Positions 1 through 12,836 of a DNA stretch of 64,000 nucleotides are shown here, in pieces; positions within the stretch are counted from its first letter, which is position 1, and every line of letters begins with the position of its first letter. The stretch comes from Owenia fusiformis. Lineage: Eukaryota > Annelida > Polychaeta > Sabellida > Oweniidae. The DNA lies in the NCBI GenBank assembly GCA_903813345.2, contig CAIIXF020000006.1:19351936-19415935 (forward strand), read 5' to 3'. The notes below the pieces were generated by a model that saw only the letters and a program-made list of their open reading frames with translations, was not told where the DNA came from and did not search any database. Position numbers and translations under genes: made by a program.

Positions 1-787
1 ATGGGAAAATGGGTTTAAAAAGGTGTTCAAAGACTGGAGTAGAAGACATTAACTATATGTTACAAACAAAGGACATTAAGTAAGAGTAGTTATGAAGTAT
101 AAAATAAGAATATGATATGGCATTTCAATTGTGATTTGAAATATATTATCAAAAGTGCTTCGACTGAACATTTAGTTTTTTGATAGTTGCCCCGGCTCTT
201 CATGCTTTCTGTTGCTATGGCAACCATAACTTCAACCAATCCAATCACTTTGATCTGTAACTTAATATATCAATTCAATAATGTTTGAACATTATTCTGT
301 GCAAGTTTTATGTTGATTGGGTAAAATCTGAAGAAATGCCAGATACTTTTACCTTATTTATTGATCACCCTGTATATAATATAACATTGACAGAATTTGA
401 ATTATACAATATTAAAGAGATGTTAAAATTTAAGGATCGCTCCTTGTATATACCACTGGGGGAACACGTTGTTACGGTATCATTAATTAATATAGAATTT
501 ATTGTTTCAATCGTCGTTGAATAGATCAGTAACAATGATGATCATTCCAACTTAAACACGTGCATATCTTAAAACGAAACAAGATCTCTTAGATCAAACT
601 AGAAATATTCACAGTGCATTAGTCAATAGAAATACGAACTTGATTAAACATATGCAGTTGTTTAAAGCTTTAATTTAAGCATATATAACGCTAGAATCAA
701 TATACCTTTCCAATAAACCCTTCCATTTATCATGCGAATATATATTAAAACAATGCACAAATATGACACGAAAACATAGAAAAACAA
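1..787. other. AT-rich stretch, no recognised gene
   Basis: No recognisable gene or repeat. A 79-codon open frame at 285-524 (+) begins at a non-ATG codon. Its translation has ordinary amino-acid composition (contains PDTFTLFIDHPVYN) but matches no family I know, and no clear splice sites bound it. It could be an exon of an unknown gene or chance. Confidence 0.4.
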
Positions 788-1012
788 TTGCAAGGTGCAA
801 CTGGTATGGGCAGTGATGTTCTTATGGGGTTGTATTGTATTGTATTGTATTGTAATGTATTGTATTATATTGTATTATATATTGTATTGTATTGTATCGT
901 ATTATATATTATATTGTATTATATATTGTATTGTATTGCATTGCATTGTATCGTATTGTATTGTATTGTATCTTGGTTACCGCCATATTTGGTGAGCAAT
1001 ACCTCAGAATAT
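788..1012 (+). repeat. GTATT microsatellite with SINE-like 3' flank (copy 1)
   Basis: About 150 bp of (GTATT)n and its variants (roughly 825-972) are followed by a conserved non-simple tail, TTGGTTACCGCC then GTGAGCAATACCTC. The same order of microsatellite and tail recurs at 19449-19525, so the two are copies of one interspersed repeat and not independent microsatellites. The frames open across this block (for example 788-1117) are low-complexity artefacts. Confidence 0.6.
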
Positions 1013-1915
1013 TCTGAACATTTTATGACTTTAATGATTTGTAGATGTAGACCAGAATCGCAACCAACTAACTTTGGTTCAACCTACAAACACTATTTCA
1101 TAGTTGTAGACTGCTGACACATTGATAATGTTTTTATTCTGATATAACTCCGATATAATGCACTTCTTAGATTGACCGAAACATTAAGATTGATCATTAT
1201 GAAGTACAATAAACGAGATAAACTCTAGAAATAAGATATTTCTAAAAGATGTTGAAGGAATCTGATACGGATATCTTAAAATACGGTATATAGATGGCAC
1301 TTACGTTAACTCTAATCAGGTTCGTGAACAAACATTTATTATAAGAAGGGAGTAGTGTTGCGATGTATAGCTTTTCCGCGTGACTGTAATTTTCAATGCA
1401 AAGTTCGCAGATATTCAGATACGAAGTTCATGTATGATTGGTATTGCGTATTATTACAATCACTTTAAATGCTTTTGAAAAAAGGAAGACAAGTGATTCA
1501 TCCATGTCATAATTGATTGATTGATGGTTTGTGTTATTTTTCAAAACACGTATGTGCAGTTTGTCTTCAGTTTGCCTTCTACTGTCATTTTTATATATAG
1601 TTTTGTTAAGTTGACCCTAGCCCTAAGTGATCTGTGTTATCCGAATTAAATATATTTTTAAATCACATGAGTGAAAACGTCAATCAGTCAAATATACTAT
1701 AGCTCCGGATTCACAGTCACACCCGTACGGCTTCATTGTTTTTCTCCATCACAACGATTACTCAGGCTATCTATGACAATTATTGACATTAAGTACACTG
1801 CATCAAACACTTAGCTAAATCACGACATTGTTATTCCAACATCGTTTATCGTTGCTTAGTAACTACATTGTGTTAAGGAAATGTCTATTACGCATGCGTG
1901 ATTCGTCAATTGATC

Positions 1916-2119
1916 GTTGAAATCAAGGAGGATTGGCTCCCAGAATGCAACACCGATATTCTGCAAAACAATCACCTAGCGATAGCTTTGTTGGAGAGTA
2001 TCGGGTCATTCTCCATGCAGTCGTACAAATTATACAGACACGAATAGCAAATGACGCATGCGTGGAGATTAAAGAATATCGAGTTGGAACCCTGGCTTCC
2101 AATCCTCCTTGGTTGAAAT
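1916..2119. mobile_element. 188-bp MITE with 8-bp target-site duplication
   Basis: The element spans 1924-2111. Its ends are inverted repeats of about 39 bp (1924-1962 and 2073-2111), starting CAAGGAGGATTGG and ending CCAATCCTCCTTG. It is flanked by a perfect 8-bp direct repeat, GTTGAAAT (1916-1923 and 2112-2119). An 8-bp duplication is the signature of hAT-like (also P-like) transposases, so this is a non-autonomous copy moved in trans. A diverged relative flanks the giant palindrome (32791-38809). The open frame at 1933-2145 is incidental. Confidence 0.85.
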
Positions 2120-4309
2120 GGCCCTGTAGGAAATGCCTTGTTTGAAGATCAAATTTAATGTAACATCAACTGAAAGGAGAATGTTTATTCAACATTCGAT
2201 GTGGTCGAGTATGATCGATGACTCTTGGCAAATAATCAGTATCTTTGACCCATCAAATTGATCAAGACGGATGTTCCCCTTGATAGCATCTAAATTGAAG
2301 AATTGTTCACTTTGGTTTTATTTCATTTGTGAAATAGATGTAGGTGGAATTGGAAAACCTGAAATTTTGAATATTACATGTAGTTGCATCGATAAAGCCA
2401 ATTGAAACATGTGAATTGAAAATTAAAAAACGAGATTTTACATAATTAAGTTCAGTGTACTTTTCCTTTCACTCGTTGAAGTATCATTTCCATCGGTCTT
2501 TTAACAAGAGGACACGACTTTTGACAAGAGGAGGAAAAACCCAAGTGCTCAGACAACATACATGTAATAACATCTCTTGCTAACAACATGCCTTTTGTTC
2601 GAATTTTCACCAGCTAGCTAGTTTCCGAATACCAAAAGTCGTTGTGATGCTTTAATCGATGTTAGCATATTCCTTACTTCTTTATCTTGATGTGAATTAA
2701 TAATCTATGATATTCGTTAACACGCAAAATATTAACATAATATTATTCGAATGGTTAAGGTTTTAAGAAAATTTTGAAACCGCCATTGAATGCCTTCATT
2801 TGTCTGCCAAACACTAATGACAATTTGACCAATCAGTGAAAGTGTCTCCTCAATACGCATTTACAGTGTAGACATTCATATATGTCTTATCTGAACCTTT
2901 GGGTCCCCCCTCTTAATGTTGGTCAAATATATTAATTGATTTCGCTTTTAAATGTTTTTACGCCTTCTAAAGTGCAAAATAGCTTATTTTTCTTTCAGTA
3001 TTTATCCAGCAAATGACAAGGTATCTCCTGATCAATCTACATTTGGAGGTATATTTCACTTTAAGGGCCCAGCTACTGTCTACTAGTTTAAAAAGTCAGG
3101 CATAACCTACGGGTCAGGCACAAGCGACACCTTTATACATTAGTCACGGGTAAAAGGTTCCCCTCTCATTACGTTGTGATATATATTTATTCGTTACATT
3201 ATGCCCCTTGGGGTATTAATTAATTACCGATTGCTGGTTTTTGTCATCATGCTAAATTTTATTAGTTAATGCATCTGAAATATCATATAGCATCAATATT
3301 CCTTGAATATGTCTGGTCATATGTTAAGCGATTCAGATTCAGGAGCCAAGCTTCAAAAGGACAATATGGCACAAAATCATAAGATGTGAACGGGCAACAG
3401 AAGGGAATTAACAAACGTCAAACCCCACTTATATAGGTAGCACTAGAAACACAATAGCATGTATGATTTTATCAAATGGATAGTATATCCTTTTTCTATT
3501 ATTTTTAAGAATGGACACTTACCAAGCTATCAAAAACAAGTGTGGCACGATGACGATTGATAGTCTTTGATAGTCTATTGATCCCCTAAAAACAACATCC
3601 AAATAAACATGTACGTTTCTCGTGTTACTATGCATTCTTTAGAATAAAACAATGTATCATGTTTTGTTACTATCTACATTAAATTGATTAAGCTTACTTA
3701 TAAATATTCTGCTAAATTCAAATTCAATGTTTACATCTGGATTGTCACCTGCATTGCACAGGAGCTAAACTAGTTAACCCTATATTCGCTCACTCAATAG
3801 CTGAATAGTAAATAAAAACGAAATCAAAGTTTACATTGTACCTGGCCTTTTACATGCGATGCACTGAAGCTGAACTAATCATAGCCCACTCACTCACTTA
3901 CATGTATCAACTCACAATATCTCAAGCTGAATAGATAACATAAAAGAAATCAAATTTTCAAATCAAAGATTGGATCATGGACTATTTAACTTTCATAGCA
4001 GTCAGTGTGGGGTTTAAGTAAGATAGACACAATTCGTCTGGGGTCTTATGTGAAAATAATAACGGCGGGTGTGTATCGCGGGGAAATTGTAAACTCCTGT
4101 ATTAAATTGAAAAGCTTATTGAGACATTAAGTAAAATAAAAAATATATATATTAACGCGAAATGATATGAAGATTAAAGATAATATCACATAAAATACAC
4201 TGAAATGTTAATTTGAACTTTTCGCCTTTACATTCCCTTCGAAAGGTTGGCCACAAAATCTCTTTTGGAGCACGTAAAGTCCATTTACATATCTCAAATA
4301 CAGACACAC
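2120..4309. other. AT-rich intergenic DNA, nothing recognised
   Basis: I see no gene, RNA or clear repeat. There are only short homopolymer runs and AT-rich sequence. Confidence 0.5.
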
Positions 4310-4440
4310 TACCTTGAACTGATGTTGCAAAAAACTAGAATAGCTAGATGCACTAAAGTAGTCAATCTTTAGTGTTATGTGATGTCCCAGAAGATTAGAA
4401 TGGCTAAAGGCACTTAAAGTGTCTCACATATTCGATCAAA
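4310..4440. repeat. Tandem repeat array, short upstream block
   Basis: Two diverged units of about 60-70 bp built around GATGTTGCA, AACTAGAATAGCTAGATGCA and CAGTCAATGTTTAGTG. They are the same unit as the larger array at 5090-5690, separated from it by about 650 bp of unrelated sequence. Confidence 0.6.
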
Positions 4441-5089
4441 ACTTGCCATGCAAACATGTTAGTCTACTTTACTGCCCCCCCCCCTTGCTGTAACAAGGAA
4501 CACAAAACACATTAAAACGTAAACATAAACCAATTAGTCACTTCACTATGAAAGTTAGGGGTGTTAGCAAAATACGCTGTGTGCATGGAATAATTTTTTT
4601 ATGATCTAAATGTTTGTGGTTTATAAAAAATGTGATACATTTTAGTTGGAAATACATTAATAAATATATTCATTCAAACAGCACTAGAATGCGGGAAGAA
4701 AGAGCAATGGTGACAAAATGCAGACAACATTTTCCGTAAGGGTTTCAAACATTTCTGGACACAATCATACATGTACTTCATGTGTACTGTTATTTTTAGT
4801 GCTGTATTTATAGTAATATAATTTCACGTATTAGAATCATATTTTCCAGCAATGACTTCAAATTCGGAACCACCCCCATATCACATTTTCTTCAATAAGT
4901 CCAAACATGTGTAAACATTGACCATGTGCATATAAATTCAGATTTCCCGAGCTCTTTCCTATTCGAGTACCTCATACACCCCTGCATGGATTTGAGTTGG
5001 ATTCGCGTTTTATACGTGAGCCGATACACATCGCAAACGCTGATTGGATAAATATTGCGAGAATCTTAAACAGAAAAGGTAAAATGTGA

Positions 5090-5690
5090 AGTTACCAATA
5101 CTTTAGTTAGATGCACTAAATAACCCAGTCAAGGTTAAGTGTGTGTGATGTTGCAGAAAGCTAGAATAGTTAGATGTACTTTAAGCAGTCAATGATTTGT
5201 GTTAGTGTGTGATGTTGCAGAAAAATAGAATGGCTAGATGCACATAAAGCAGTCAATGTTTAGTGTTATGTGATGTTGCAAAAAACTAGAATAGCTAGAT
5301 GCACTAAAGCAGTAAAGGTTAAATGGTTTGTGATATTACAAAAACGTAGCTCGCTAAACACAGTCCCGGTGATGTCCCAGAAAACTAGAATAGCCAGAGG
5401 CATTAAGGCAGTAAAGGTTAAATATTTTGTGATGTTACAAGAACTTAGCTTGCTACAGATACACTGTAGATGCACTAATACAGTCAATGTTTAGTGTTTT
5501 GTGATGTCCCAGAAGATTAGAATAGCTAAAAGCACTAAAACAGTAAAGGTTAAATGCGATGTAACAAATACTTTAGTTAGATTCACTAACCCAGTCAAGG
5601 TTAAGTGTGTGTGATGTTGCAGAAAGTAGAATTAGTTAGATGCACCTAAGTAGCAAAGGTTTAGTTGTGTGATGTTACAGAAATCTCATC
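5090..5690. repeat. Minisatellite of ~60-70 bp units
   Basis: Eight or so diverged tandem units, each containing GTGATGTTGCAGAAA, CTAGAATAGCTAGATGCACT and AGTCAATGTTTAGTG, with variable spacing. Open frames at 5266-5487 (-) and 5270-5494 (+) are products of the repeat and not genes. Confidence 0.75.
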
Positions 5691-7040
5691 ACAATACACA
5701 CGGTCACATTACCCTGAGCTCCCACGCAAGCGTTACATAAGGTGAGGTCTGGTAAATTAGAATTCCGAAAAATAGGATAAAATTAATCTGGTGATGCGAT
5801 TGCGATTGAGGGTGTGTTTTATTGTTAATTGGAATCCGAATCGTGAACTACATTTAGCTTTGACATTTGTCTCCATGAAACGAAATGCGTGTATGTTTAA
5901 CGTGTAATGAGAGTCATATGAAAATAGAAGAAACATAATTACAGAAAGAGACGTGTCCTTTAATGGAAAATTACGCCGTGATGGATTACAGTTCTTTGTG
6001 AAATATGTAATGAATAAATGTAATAGGCCATGCATATTAGATGAGGTAACGCACGATCTAATTACAATTTATGAATTATTGAAATGCGCAATTTGTTGTT
6101 AGTAGATGCAATAACATCATGAGCATCTGGTAAGATGATGCAGTCGTGTACATTGAGAGCATACATGTAGACACAGACGGAGTAAATTGAAACAAAACTT
6201 GTTACCATGACAACGAACGTAAACCTGGTAGAGCATGACTTTGAATATAAAATACCGCACACATTTGAAGCATCTAGTAATTTGCTATGAGGAATCCCAT
6301 TAGTTCAATGAATCCAACGTATCTTTAAGATTCCATGGATTATTATAATTCGAATACGATTGATAAAGGCCGAGAACGACATACATGTATTTATACAGTC
6401 TGAACACAGAAAACTATCGCCTTGGATTAGAATGTTATTATAGTTGATAAACAGAATGAAGTATTGGATGGAAGATGAATATTGATCGAACAAACCGTGG
6501 ATAGCAGCAGTTTTTTAAATTCATCATTAACACAAGTGGCTAACATCTTCTCTGATGTTTATAAATAAATGTATTTAAAACAGAGATTGGAGGAATATAC
6601 AGATTAGGATTAAACTGTGTTATTTTAAGTTTCATAAGCAGATTTAAGCGTTAGAGAAAACAAGGGAATTGTAGAAATGAAAACCTTTGAAGTTATGGAA
6701 TTTATAAACAAGATGGCGGTGAAGGAATGCGGGAACAGAGAACATTGATGGTTTTACCTTTATACACAAGACAATGAAATGGCTATTAATTGGATATCTT
6801 AGTACAACATCGGCAAAAGAACAGAATTTCACGTTGCAAAACATATTCATGAAAATATAACAATGTACCAGTAATCATATAATGGTGAAATTATGTACAT
6901 AGTTACAAACAATATTGAAAAGTACGTGAAAATAACCATGAACAAACAACTAAAAACCAGTAACACTAAACAGTTTAAAGAATTATAAAATTCGTTAAAA
7001 CTAGGATTTTTCTTTAAATAGCATAAGGCCCTCCAGGGTT
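5691..7040. other. AT-rich DNA, nothing recognised
   Basis: Several 60-90 codon open frames on the minus strand (5757-6035, 6062-6262, 6305-6493, 6644-6850) have no recognisable domain and the composition of translated AT-rich DNA. I do not call them genes. Confidence 0.45.
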
Positions 7041-7046
7041 AGAGAA

Positions 7047-7157
7047 ATGGCGTTTAGCCAAGCAGTCTTGGCGAACTACAACCAACAGCGACGAAATAGA
7101 GAAGCAGTTAGCGCCAAAATTGACCGGGCATGGATAGAGAAATCCATGTCAGAAAAT
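7047..7157 (+). CDS. Possible first coding exon (37 codons) of the downstream channel gene
   Basis: An ATG in reasonable context (GAGAAATGG) opens 37 hydrophilic codons, MAFSQAVLANYNQQ onward, rich in Q, N, R and K, ending at a good donor (AAT|GTAGGT at 7158). The exon ends in phase 0, which matches the phase-0 acceptor at 23861, so it could be the N-terminal exon of the CNG channel across a 16.7-kb intron. CNG N-termini are poorly conserved, so homology cannot settle it. The alternative is a non-genic open frame next to the LTR-like boundary at ~7330-7352. Unproven. Confidence 0.25.
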
Positions 7158-7328
7158 GTAGGTTGAATGTTATGGTTTACTTGAAAATGTTTCCTTTGCT
7201 GTGTATTGGGCACATTTTCTTATTGTTATGTTACTTTTGTTATCTAATTAGTACAATTTTATTGATTAGTTGATAGTTCAATGACTGTCTTATACTCTTT
7301 TTTGTAAATTGAAATCGGTTGTTTTGAA

Positions 7329-7420
7329 AGGGGGGAGTGTAATGACACGAAGACTGGTTTTCGCGTTACGTCATCTTTTGTTAACCCATACGTAAAGGAC
7401 AGATATGTGAACTGGCTTGT
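7329..7420 (+). mobile_element. Possible polypurine tract and LTR start of a retrotransposon relic
   Basis: A purine run GAAAGGGGGGAG is followed at once by TGTAATGACACGAAG. This is the arrangement of a polypurine tract next to the 5' TG of a 3' LTR, common in Ty3/gypsy elements. I see no second LTR, no pol sequence and no clear LTR 3' end, so this is at best a solo or truncated relic. Confidence 0.25.
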
Positions 7421-9159
7421 TATTGGCTTTTATGCAAAGACACGTCTTAACACATTTACCCATTTGCAATTCCAATAACTCATAAATCCCAACGCTTTTA
7501 GCATTTCTACTGCTCTTTTAATGTTTGGCGATAGCACGTTTTTATGACAGCGCTTTGCCTAAGTGCCCTAATGGACATAATTAAATATTAAATCAGTAAT
7601 AACTTATAGTCCTTGGTGAGGTAATCTCAATAACACAAATGGAAAAGGTCATACATGTCATCAAAAGTACTTTCTAATAACTTCGAATTCCCATACTGTA
7701 CGGTAAAATAAAAACAGCATAACATAACAAAAGCGAACGACAAAAATTGGATTTCATTAAGGAATGCACTTTGATCGGTTTTATTTTATGATGGTCCTTT
7801 GGTACACGGGAATGAGAAGTAGAGAATGATTGCTCATAATAATGAACAAAGGTACTCAGCAAAGACAAGCGAAGTAACCGAAAATTGACGGGCATGCACG
7901 TCTATACTACACGTCTGTGTTACTTTATCAATCGAAAGTGGACAATTTAATTATTTCGATTTCATAAAAAGTTACCATAGTTGCATTGACAGTTTAAAAT
8001 AATCAGACGGGTATCGGGGGATTCAGAATGAGATGAACAATATAGAGCACAGTCTGGTTTTACGAGAAATATGACAATAACACAGTGGTGGTGTTTTAAG
8101 TGGAGAAATTTTAAGTCGAGAAACAGTCAAGGAAACATTTTTAGTTTCATAGTGATACGAGGAAATTAGGTGTTAAACTGTCTAGAAAAATGAAGATGCT
8201 TCAGTTAAAGTCAGCTAACATACCGTCTTTGTAATATCCGGTTCGTGGAAATAAACCATTTTAACTCACCTATTAATTAAATGGGTATAAATAGATAGGA
8301 TACCTATTACGTATTTATTAGACTCAGCATTTTAACATCACACGATTATTTACACTCGGGTGAATTCAAGAGTGATCAAATGTTAAAATACTAATTTGAA
8401 ATCGGTGTGTTTGAGAATACATTCAATTCACGAATAATATATAGTTATTTATAGACATTGAAGTTCAGAACACAATTACTTGATTCATGAATATTTCTAG
8501 AGTTATACGTTAGGAATAAAGTATGAGTATTGAGTTTTAGGGGTGGGGATAGCCGAGGCCGCTAGGCCAAGGCCATTAATTCCCCTAAGACCTATTGCAA
8601 ATGGTTAATCATACTTAAACTACACACTTTGCACTGACTCTTATGGAAGGTAAATTGGCTATGATTCAATTTTAGGAAAATCGATTTCTTTTATGACTAT
8701 GAGTTAAGTCCTTATCCTTGACGAACTTAGTGTCTTAGTCGTGAAATTTGTCCTGTTTGACCGATTCCACAGTAAGCTGTTCAAGCGACCAGTGTTCATT
8801 TGGTTGTGGTGCCATATCACTCTATACACCCATAGAAATGCATAAGATACTCTGTTGGTCTAATTGTATTGTTTAGTCTATTTTTGAAAGTACCTTATTA
8901 ACATCTAACAGTCATCCAATAAACCATTAATAAGGAACAGACAAATATAAATAGACAGCATAATCATTGCTAATAAGTCAAATGGGTTGCTCATGAACAG
9001 CAAATGCAAGGTATAATATCTGCAATTTTAAACGTTAGTGTGGTCCGTCGCTCAAATGGTATATCATCCTAAACAAGAAGGTGAAGCATTTAATCAACTC
9101 AAGCTGGGGATCTAGAAATTAATGCAAACACCAGCGTCTACGGAACAGGTGTGCCAATA
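7421..9159. other. AT-rich DNA, nothing recognised
   Basis: No gene, RNA or clear repeat seen. Confidence 0.45.
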
Positions 9160-9562
9160 TACAGTTCCAATGCCAATTTTGTTTATGTTTAGGTCACATT
9201 TGCTCCGATTCATCGACCGGCGCCCGGCCGATTGAGTATTTTGTTCAGAATTGAAGGTCAAATCTCAAATTTGAGGTCAAAGATCTCCCGAGAACTTGTA
9301 CATGTACATAAAAAAGTTTGGTCAATTTGAAGTAATCAGTTTTTAACAAGATACTGCAATCGGGCGGCGGGTGCCGACTGATGAATCGGAGCAAATGTGA
9401 CCTAGGCATTAGACTACAGACTTCCAATGCCTGGGTCACATTTGCTCCGATTCACCGGCCGCTGCCCGACCGATTGGGTATTCTGTTCAAAACTGAATAC
9501 AATTCTAAACAGGATACTCAATCCTCGATGAATCGGAGCAAATGTGACCCAGGCATTATTGG
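9160..9562. repeat. Two consecutive hairpin repeats sharing one stem sequence
   Basis: GGTCACATTTGCTCCGATTC occurs four times in alternating orientation: about 9191 (+), 9382-9403 (-), 9434 (+) and 9532-9550 (-). This makes two adjacent hairpins of roughly 220 bp (9190-9409) and 140 bp (9424-9562). GC-rich secondary stems (CGGCGCCCGGCCGATTG and its complement) lie inside. The layout fits two related foldback MITEs, or one composite element, immediately left of a third palindrome. Confidence 0.75.
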
Positions 9563-9563
9563 G

Positions 9564-9989
9564 ATTAAGGTCAGGGTGCATGATGGGAAATTTTCTGCAT
9601 TCCTCAATTGAGTCACATGTTATTTTTCAAACAAGAATCACTCCTTCCCCAGAGAGTCTATATCTTCCAGGTTTGCCCAAAGAGTGCTCTTATGTGCCTA
9701 GAAAAGACTTGTGAGAAGACTGTTTTGATAAAGTGTATAAAAAACAAGAAAATTTAGTGAAAAAATTCAGAAGATTTTCAGAAATTTTTTTAAACTTAAT
9801 TTTCTCATTTTTTATACATTTTACAAAACAAATCTTCTCACAAGGCTTTTCTAGGCACATAAGTGCACTCTTTGTGCAAACCTGGAAGATGTAGACAATA
9901 TGGGGAAGGAGTTATTCTTGTTTGAAAAATAACATGTGACTCAATTGAGGAATGCAGAAAATTTCCCAACATGCACCCTGTCCTTAAGG
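9564..9989. mobile_element. ~425-bp inverted-repeat (foldback) element
   Basis: Two arms of about 190 bp face each other: left from TTAAGGTCAGGGTGCATGAT (9565) and right ending ATGCACCCTGTCCTTAAG (9971-9987). The arms match over long blocks, including CAATTGAGTCACATGTTATT, CTTCCAGGTTTGC and CCTAGAAAAG, and a short AT-rich loop lies near 9760-9800. There is no coding potential, so it is a MITE or foldback element. TTAA at both edges could be a target duplication or simply the arm ends. Confidence 0.75.
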
Positions 9990-11439
9990 TGGTTTTATGA
10001 CAGTAAGGTTCAACATTTTATAGACTAACTACAGATTCTCAGGTTGATATTATCATCAGTTTATTGGCATTTTATGTGTTTATTGAACTTATTGATCATA
10101 TCATATTCAGTGAACCACATCTAGAACTCGTGGATAAAGTACAACTTACGATATTCTTATGAGAAAATGATTTATTACTGAATCATATTGCATCTTCCCA
10201 TTTTACTTCCCGGATAGATAGAATGTACATGTAAATTGGACAGTCGTTTTTGTTCAGTGGCTCCCTGCAGTTATTACATTTTGATCTTTTAGTTGGTTCG
10301 TTAAGTAAAAGCTGTTGACATCTTCAGCCTTCAGTTTTGTAGACAGCTTGTCGATTTCTTATCCAATAGACTTTTATTACTCGATTATTTAATTAAATTG
10401 GGAATAAAAAAAACTATTTTTATCGAACTTTCAACACTAGCTAATACGGAATTGCGGGTGTACTTTAGTGATCTAACAACGTACATGTATAATATCCCCA
10501 TGTTACCCGATTTAGAATTTTTACATTCTTTACTTGATAGATTATTCTGTCATTTGGAACAGTAAATACAAAATGTAAAACCTTTCTTAATCGTTTGTGG
10601 TATTTCTGATGGATTGTTCTGTCTGTTGCGTTTCGTATTTCATAACCCTTAAAACATTTTGAATACATGCTTTGGCGTATAGGTTAACAACCAGTCAACG
10701 GTAACACTTTCCAGGAATCTTACAAGATAAGGACGCTGGCCAAAGCAACTAGCAAGGCGTTCTTGATTCTCGCACTAGTGCCATAACATGTCGGCAATCT
10801 TTCCCAATTTGCAAGGTTTGATTAGGTTAACAATGGACATTAACCAGTTTCCAAGAACGTTGCCCCAAAAGGGCACGAACTGAATTAAGTTAGAATGGAA
10901 ATCGGCTTCCCCATATTGTGTACGCGTAAAGTTCTCATTTAGAGGTTTTAATCAATTCTCGCTGCTCTTAGGTATTGTCGCTCGATAGACTACTAACAAA
11001 GTCGTCCGAAGGCATTATTGTAACTAGATTTGATTTGATCTATTCCCCGAACACGATCGAAGTAAACTGTCAATGTAGCCGTGATTTAAACAAAGTCAAC
11101 AGTGTTGAATCAATAGACCCATTGTTCTACATGCTTGATATGTCCTACCCTTTGCATGAGTTCGGTTTCCCATACATATATTAAATTAGAAATAATTCTT
11201 TGACGCAATCCGACAATAATATATGGCGCTGCATTTGCTGCCTATGAATATTTAACACTAAACATCCCATGAAAACGCATATAGTGTACATTTGAAATCT
11301 TTTAGATCTTAACATGACTGTACTAAAACTGCAATAATTCCTCTAGTGAGAGGGTACGTTTGTCTGGTATGAATCCAGGATAAGCCTCGTCTTACTAGCC
11401 AGAAATCCAAAGATGCACATCTAATCATGCAGATCAACA
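9990..11439. other. AT-rich DNA, nothing recognised
   Basis: No gene or repeat recognised. The open frames at 10465-10668 (-) and 10975-11184 (+) have no recognisable features. Confidence 0.45.
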
Positions 11440-11930
11440 ACTAACTCTTTTTCTTTATGGTCCTCAGAAAGTGTGGTCTCATTATGTAGTGTGCCCTTCA
11501 TATGAGCAACCACAGTCAGCATCTAGCAAAAAATCGACTACTAACTGTTTTTCTTGATAGTCTTTTAGGATTATGATCTCATTATGTAGTGTGCCCTTCA
11601 TATGAGCAACCACAGTCAGCATCTAGCAAAAGATCGACTACTAACCATTTTTCTTCATAGTCTCTGAGGATTATGATCTCAAGTCATTATGTAGTGTGCC
11701 CTTCATATGAGCAACCACAGTCAACATCAAGCATAAGATCAACTACTAACCCTCTTTCTGGATGGTCCCGGGGATTATGGTCTCAGTGTGTAGTATGCCA
11801 TTTATAGGTAATATAAAGTCAGCATCTAGCAACAGATGAACTGTAATTTAGCTATCAGGTTGTGATAAAAGAACGAAGGTCCCCAGGGATTATGGGCTCA
11901 CTCTGTAGTGTGTTACTTACTTGGCCTAAC
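11440..11930. repeat. ~120-bp tandem repeat, about four units
   Basis: Successive units carry CTCATTATGTAGTGTGCC, TTCATATGAGCAACCACAGT and CAGCATCTAGCA followed by ATCGACTACTAAC. The first three are closely similar and the later ones degenerate. The later units contain GATGGTCCCGGGGATTATGG, also seen at 25563 after a tRNA-like sequence, so the array may have grown from the tail of a SINE. Confidence 0.75.
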
Positions 11931-12082
11931 TGATCTAATCTAATCTAATTAGTTGTTGTAATGTATGTCTTTATTATAAACCAATAGATAGGGGGTCATA
12001 TTCAACTAGGACCAAAACGACAAGACATCAGAGTAAGAGGATATGATAAGAAAATTAGGCCATAGAGCTACGTTAAATCTCT

Positions 12083-12300
12083 AGTGAATCCAAAATAATA
12101 TTCACACATAGCTAAAGGCATTTGAATTATATATCAATTTCTAGCCAGGAATAATATTATACAACAGAGCATGGTTAGAAGGCAGCATGAAGCATAAGCA
12201 TAAGTGAATGCAAAATAATATCCACACGTAACTAAATGAATTTGAATTACATATCACTTTCTAGCCAGGAATAATATATACAACAGAGCATCGTTAAAAG
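12083..12300. repeat. Two-copy direct duplication (~120 bp)
   Basis: Two adjacent copies share GAATCCAAAATAATATTCACAC-like starts, CATTTGAATTA, then TTCTAGCCAGGAATAAT and ACAACAGAGCAT. They are roughly 90% alike. No coding potential. Confidence 0.7.
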
Positions 12301-12324
12301 GGAAAACTGCATTAACTGTGAATC

Positions 12325-12836
12325 ATTTAAAGGGTTATTTGCCCGATTTCACTATTAATATGATATCTATAACCTTTACCATTCACCAGTTTTATACTAT
12401 CCATATTTAGCAAAACATGGGAATTTTTGTCAAAACGTCATTTGATCATTGAAAATGCAGTGCCCATTCCGTGTGGGCTGCCATCTTTTAGATGTCACAC
12501 AGGAAGTGATGACACCAACTCTCAGTTTCCATAATAAAGAATGCGAATGCAAGAAGGAAAAACAGTTGAATATTCATATATAGCTATGTCTTAATTCCAC
12601 AATCTCTTAGTTAGGAGTAAGTAAGGGCCTTCTGTTTAGTGGTCATTTGTGCTAATTTCCGATACTTTTAGAGGGACGTTTATTAGAGTTAAGAGTCGAT
12701 GACATCACTTCCTGTATGAATGTTTAAATGATTAATTTTCCGACGTTTTTCTTAATATTGATGATATGATATATATATTGGCCATAGCTATCATATCAAG
12801 AGAGAAATGTGCTTTCTTTGAATATCCCTTTAAAGA
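12325..12836. mobile_element. ~510-bp MITE with CTTTAAAGGG-type ends
   Basis: The left end reads CATTTAAAGGGTTATT and the right end GAATATCCCTTTAAAG, an imperfect inverted repeat. Inside, GGAAGTGATGACAC (left) is mirrored by GACATCACTTCC (right), and GATATC/ATATGATAT blocks are mirrored too, so the whole stretch folds on itself. No reading frame. Confidence 0.6.
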
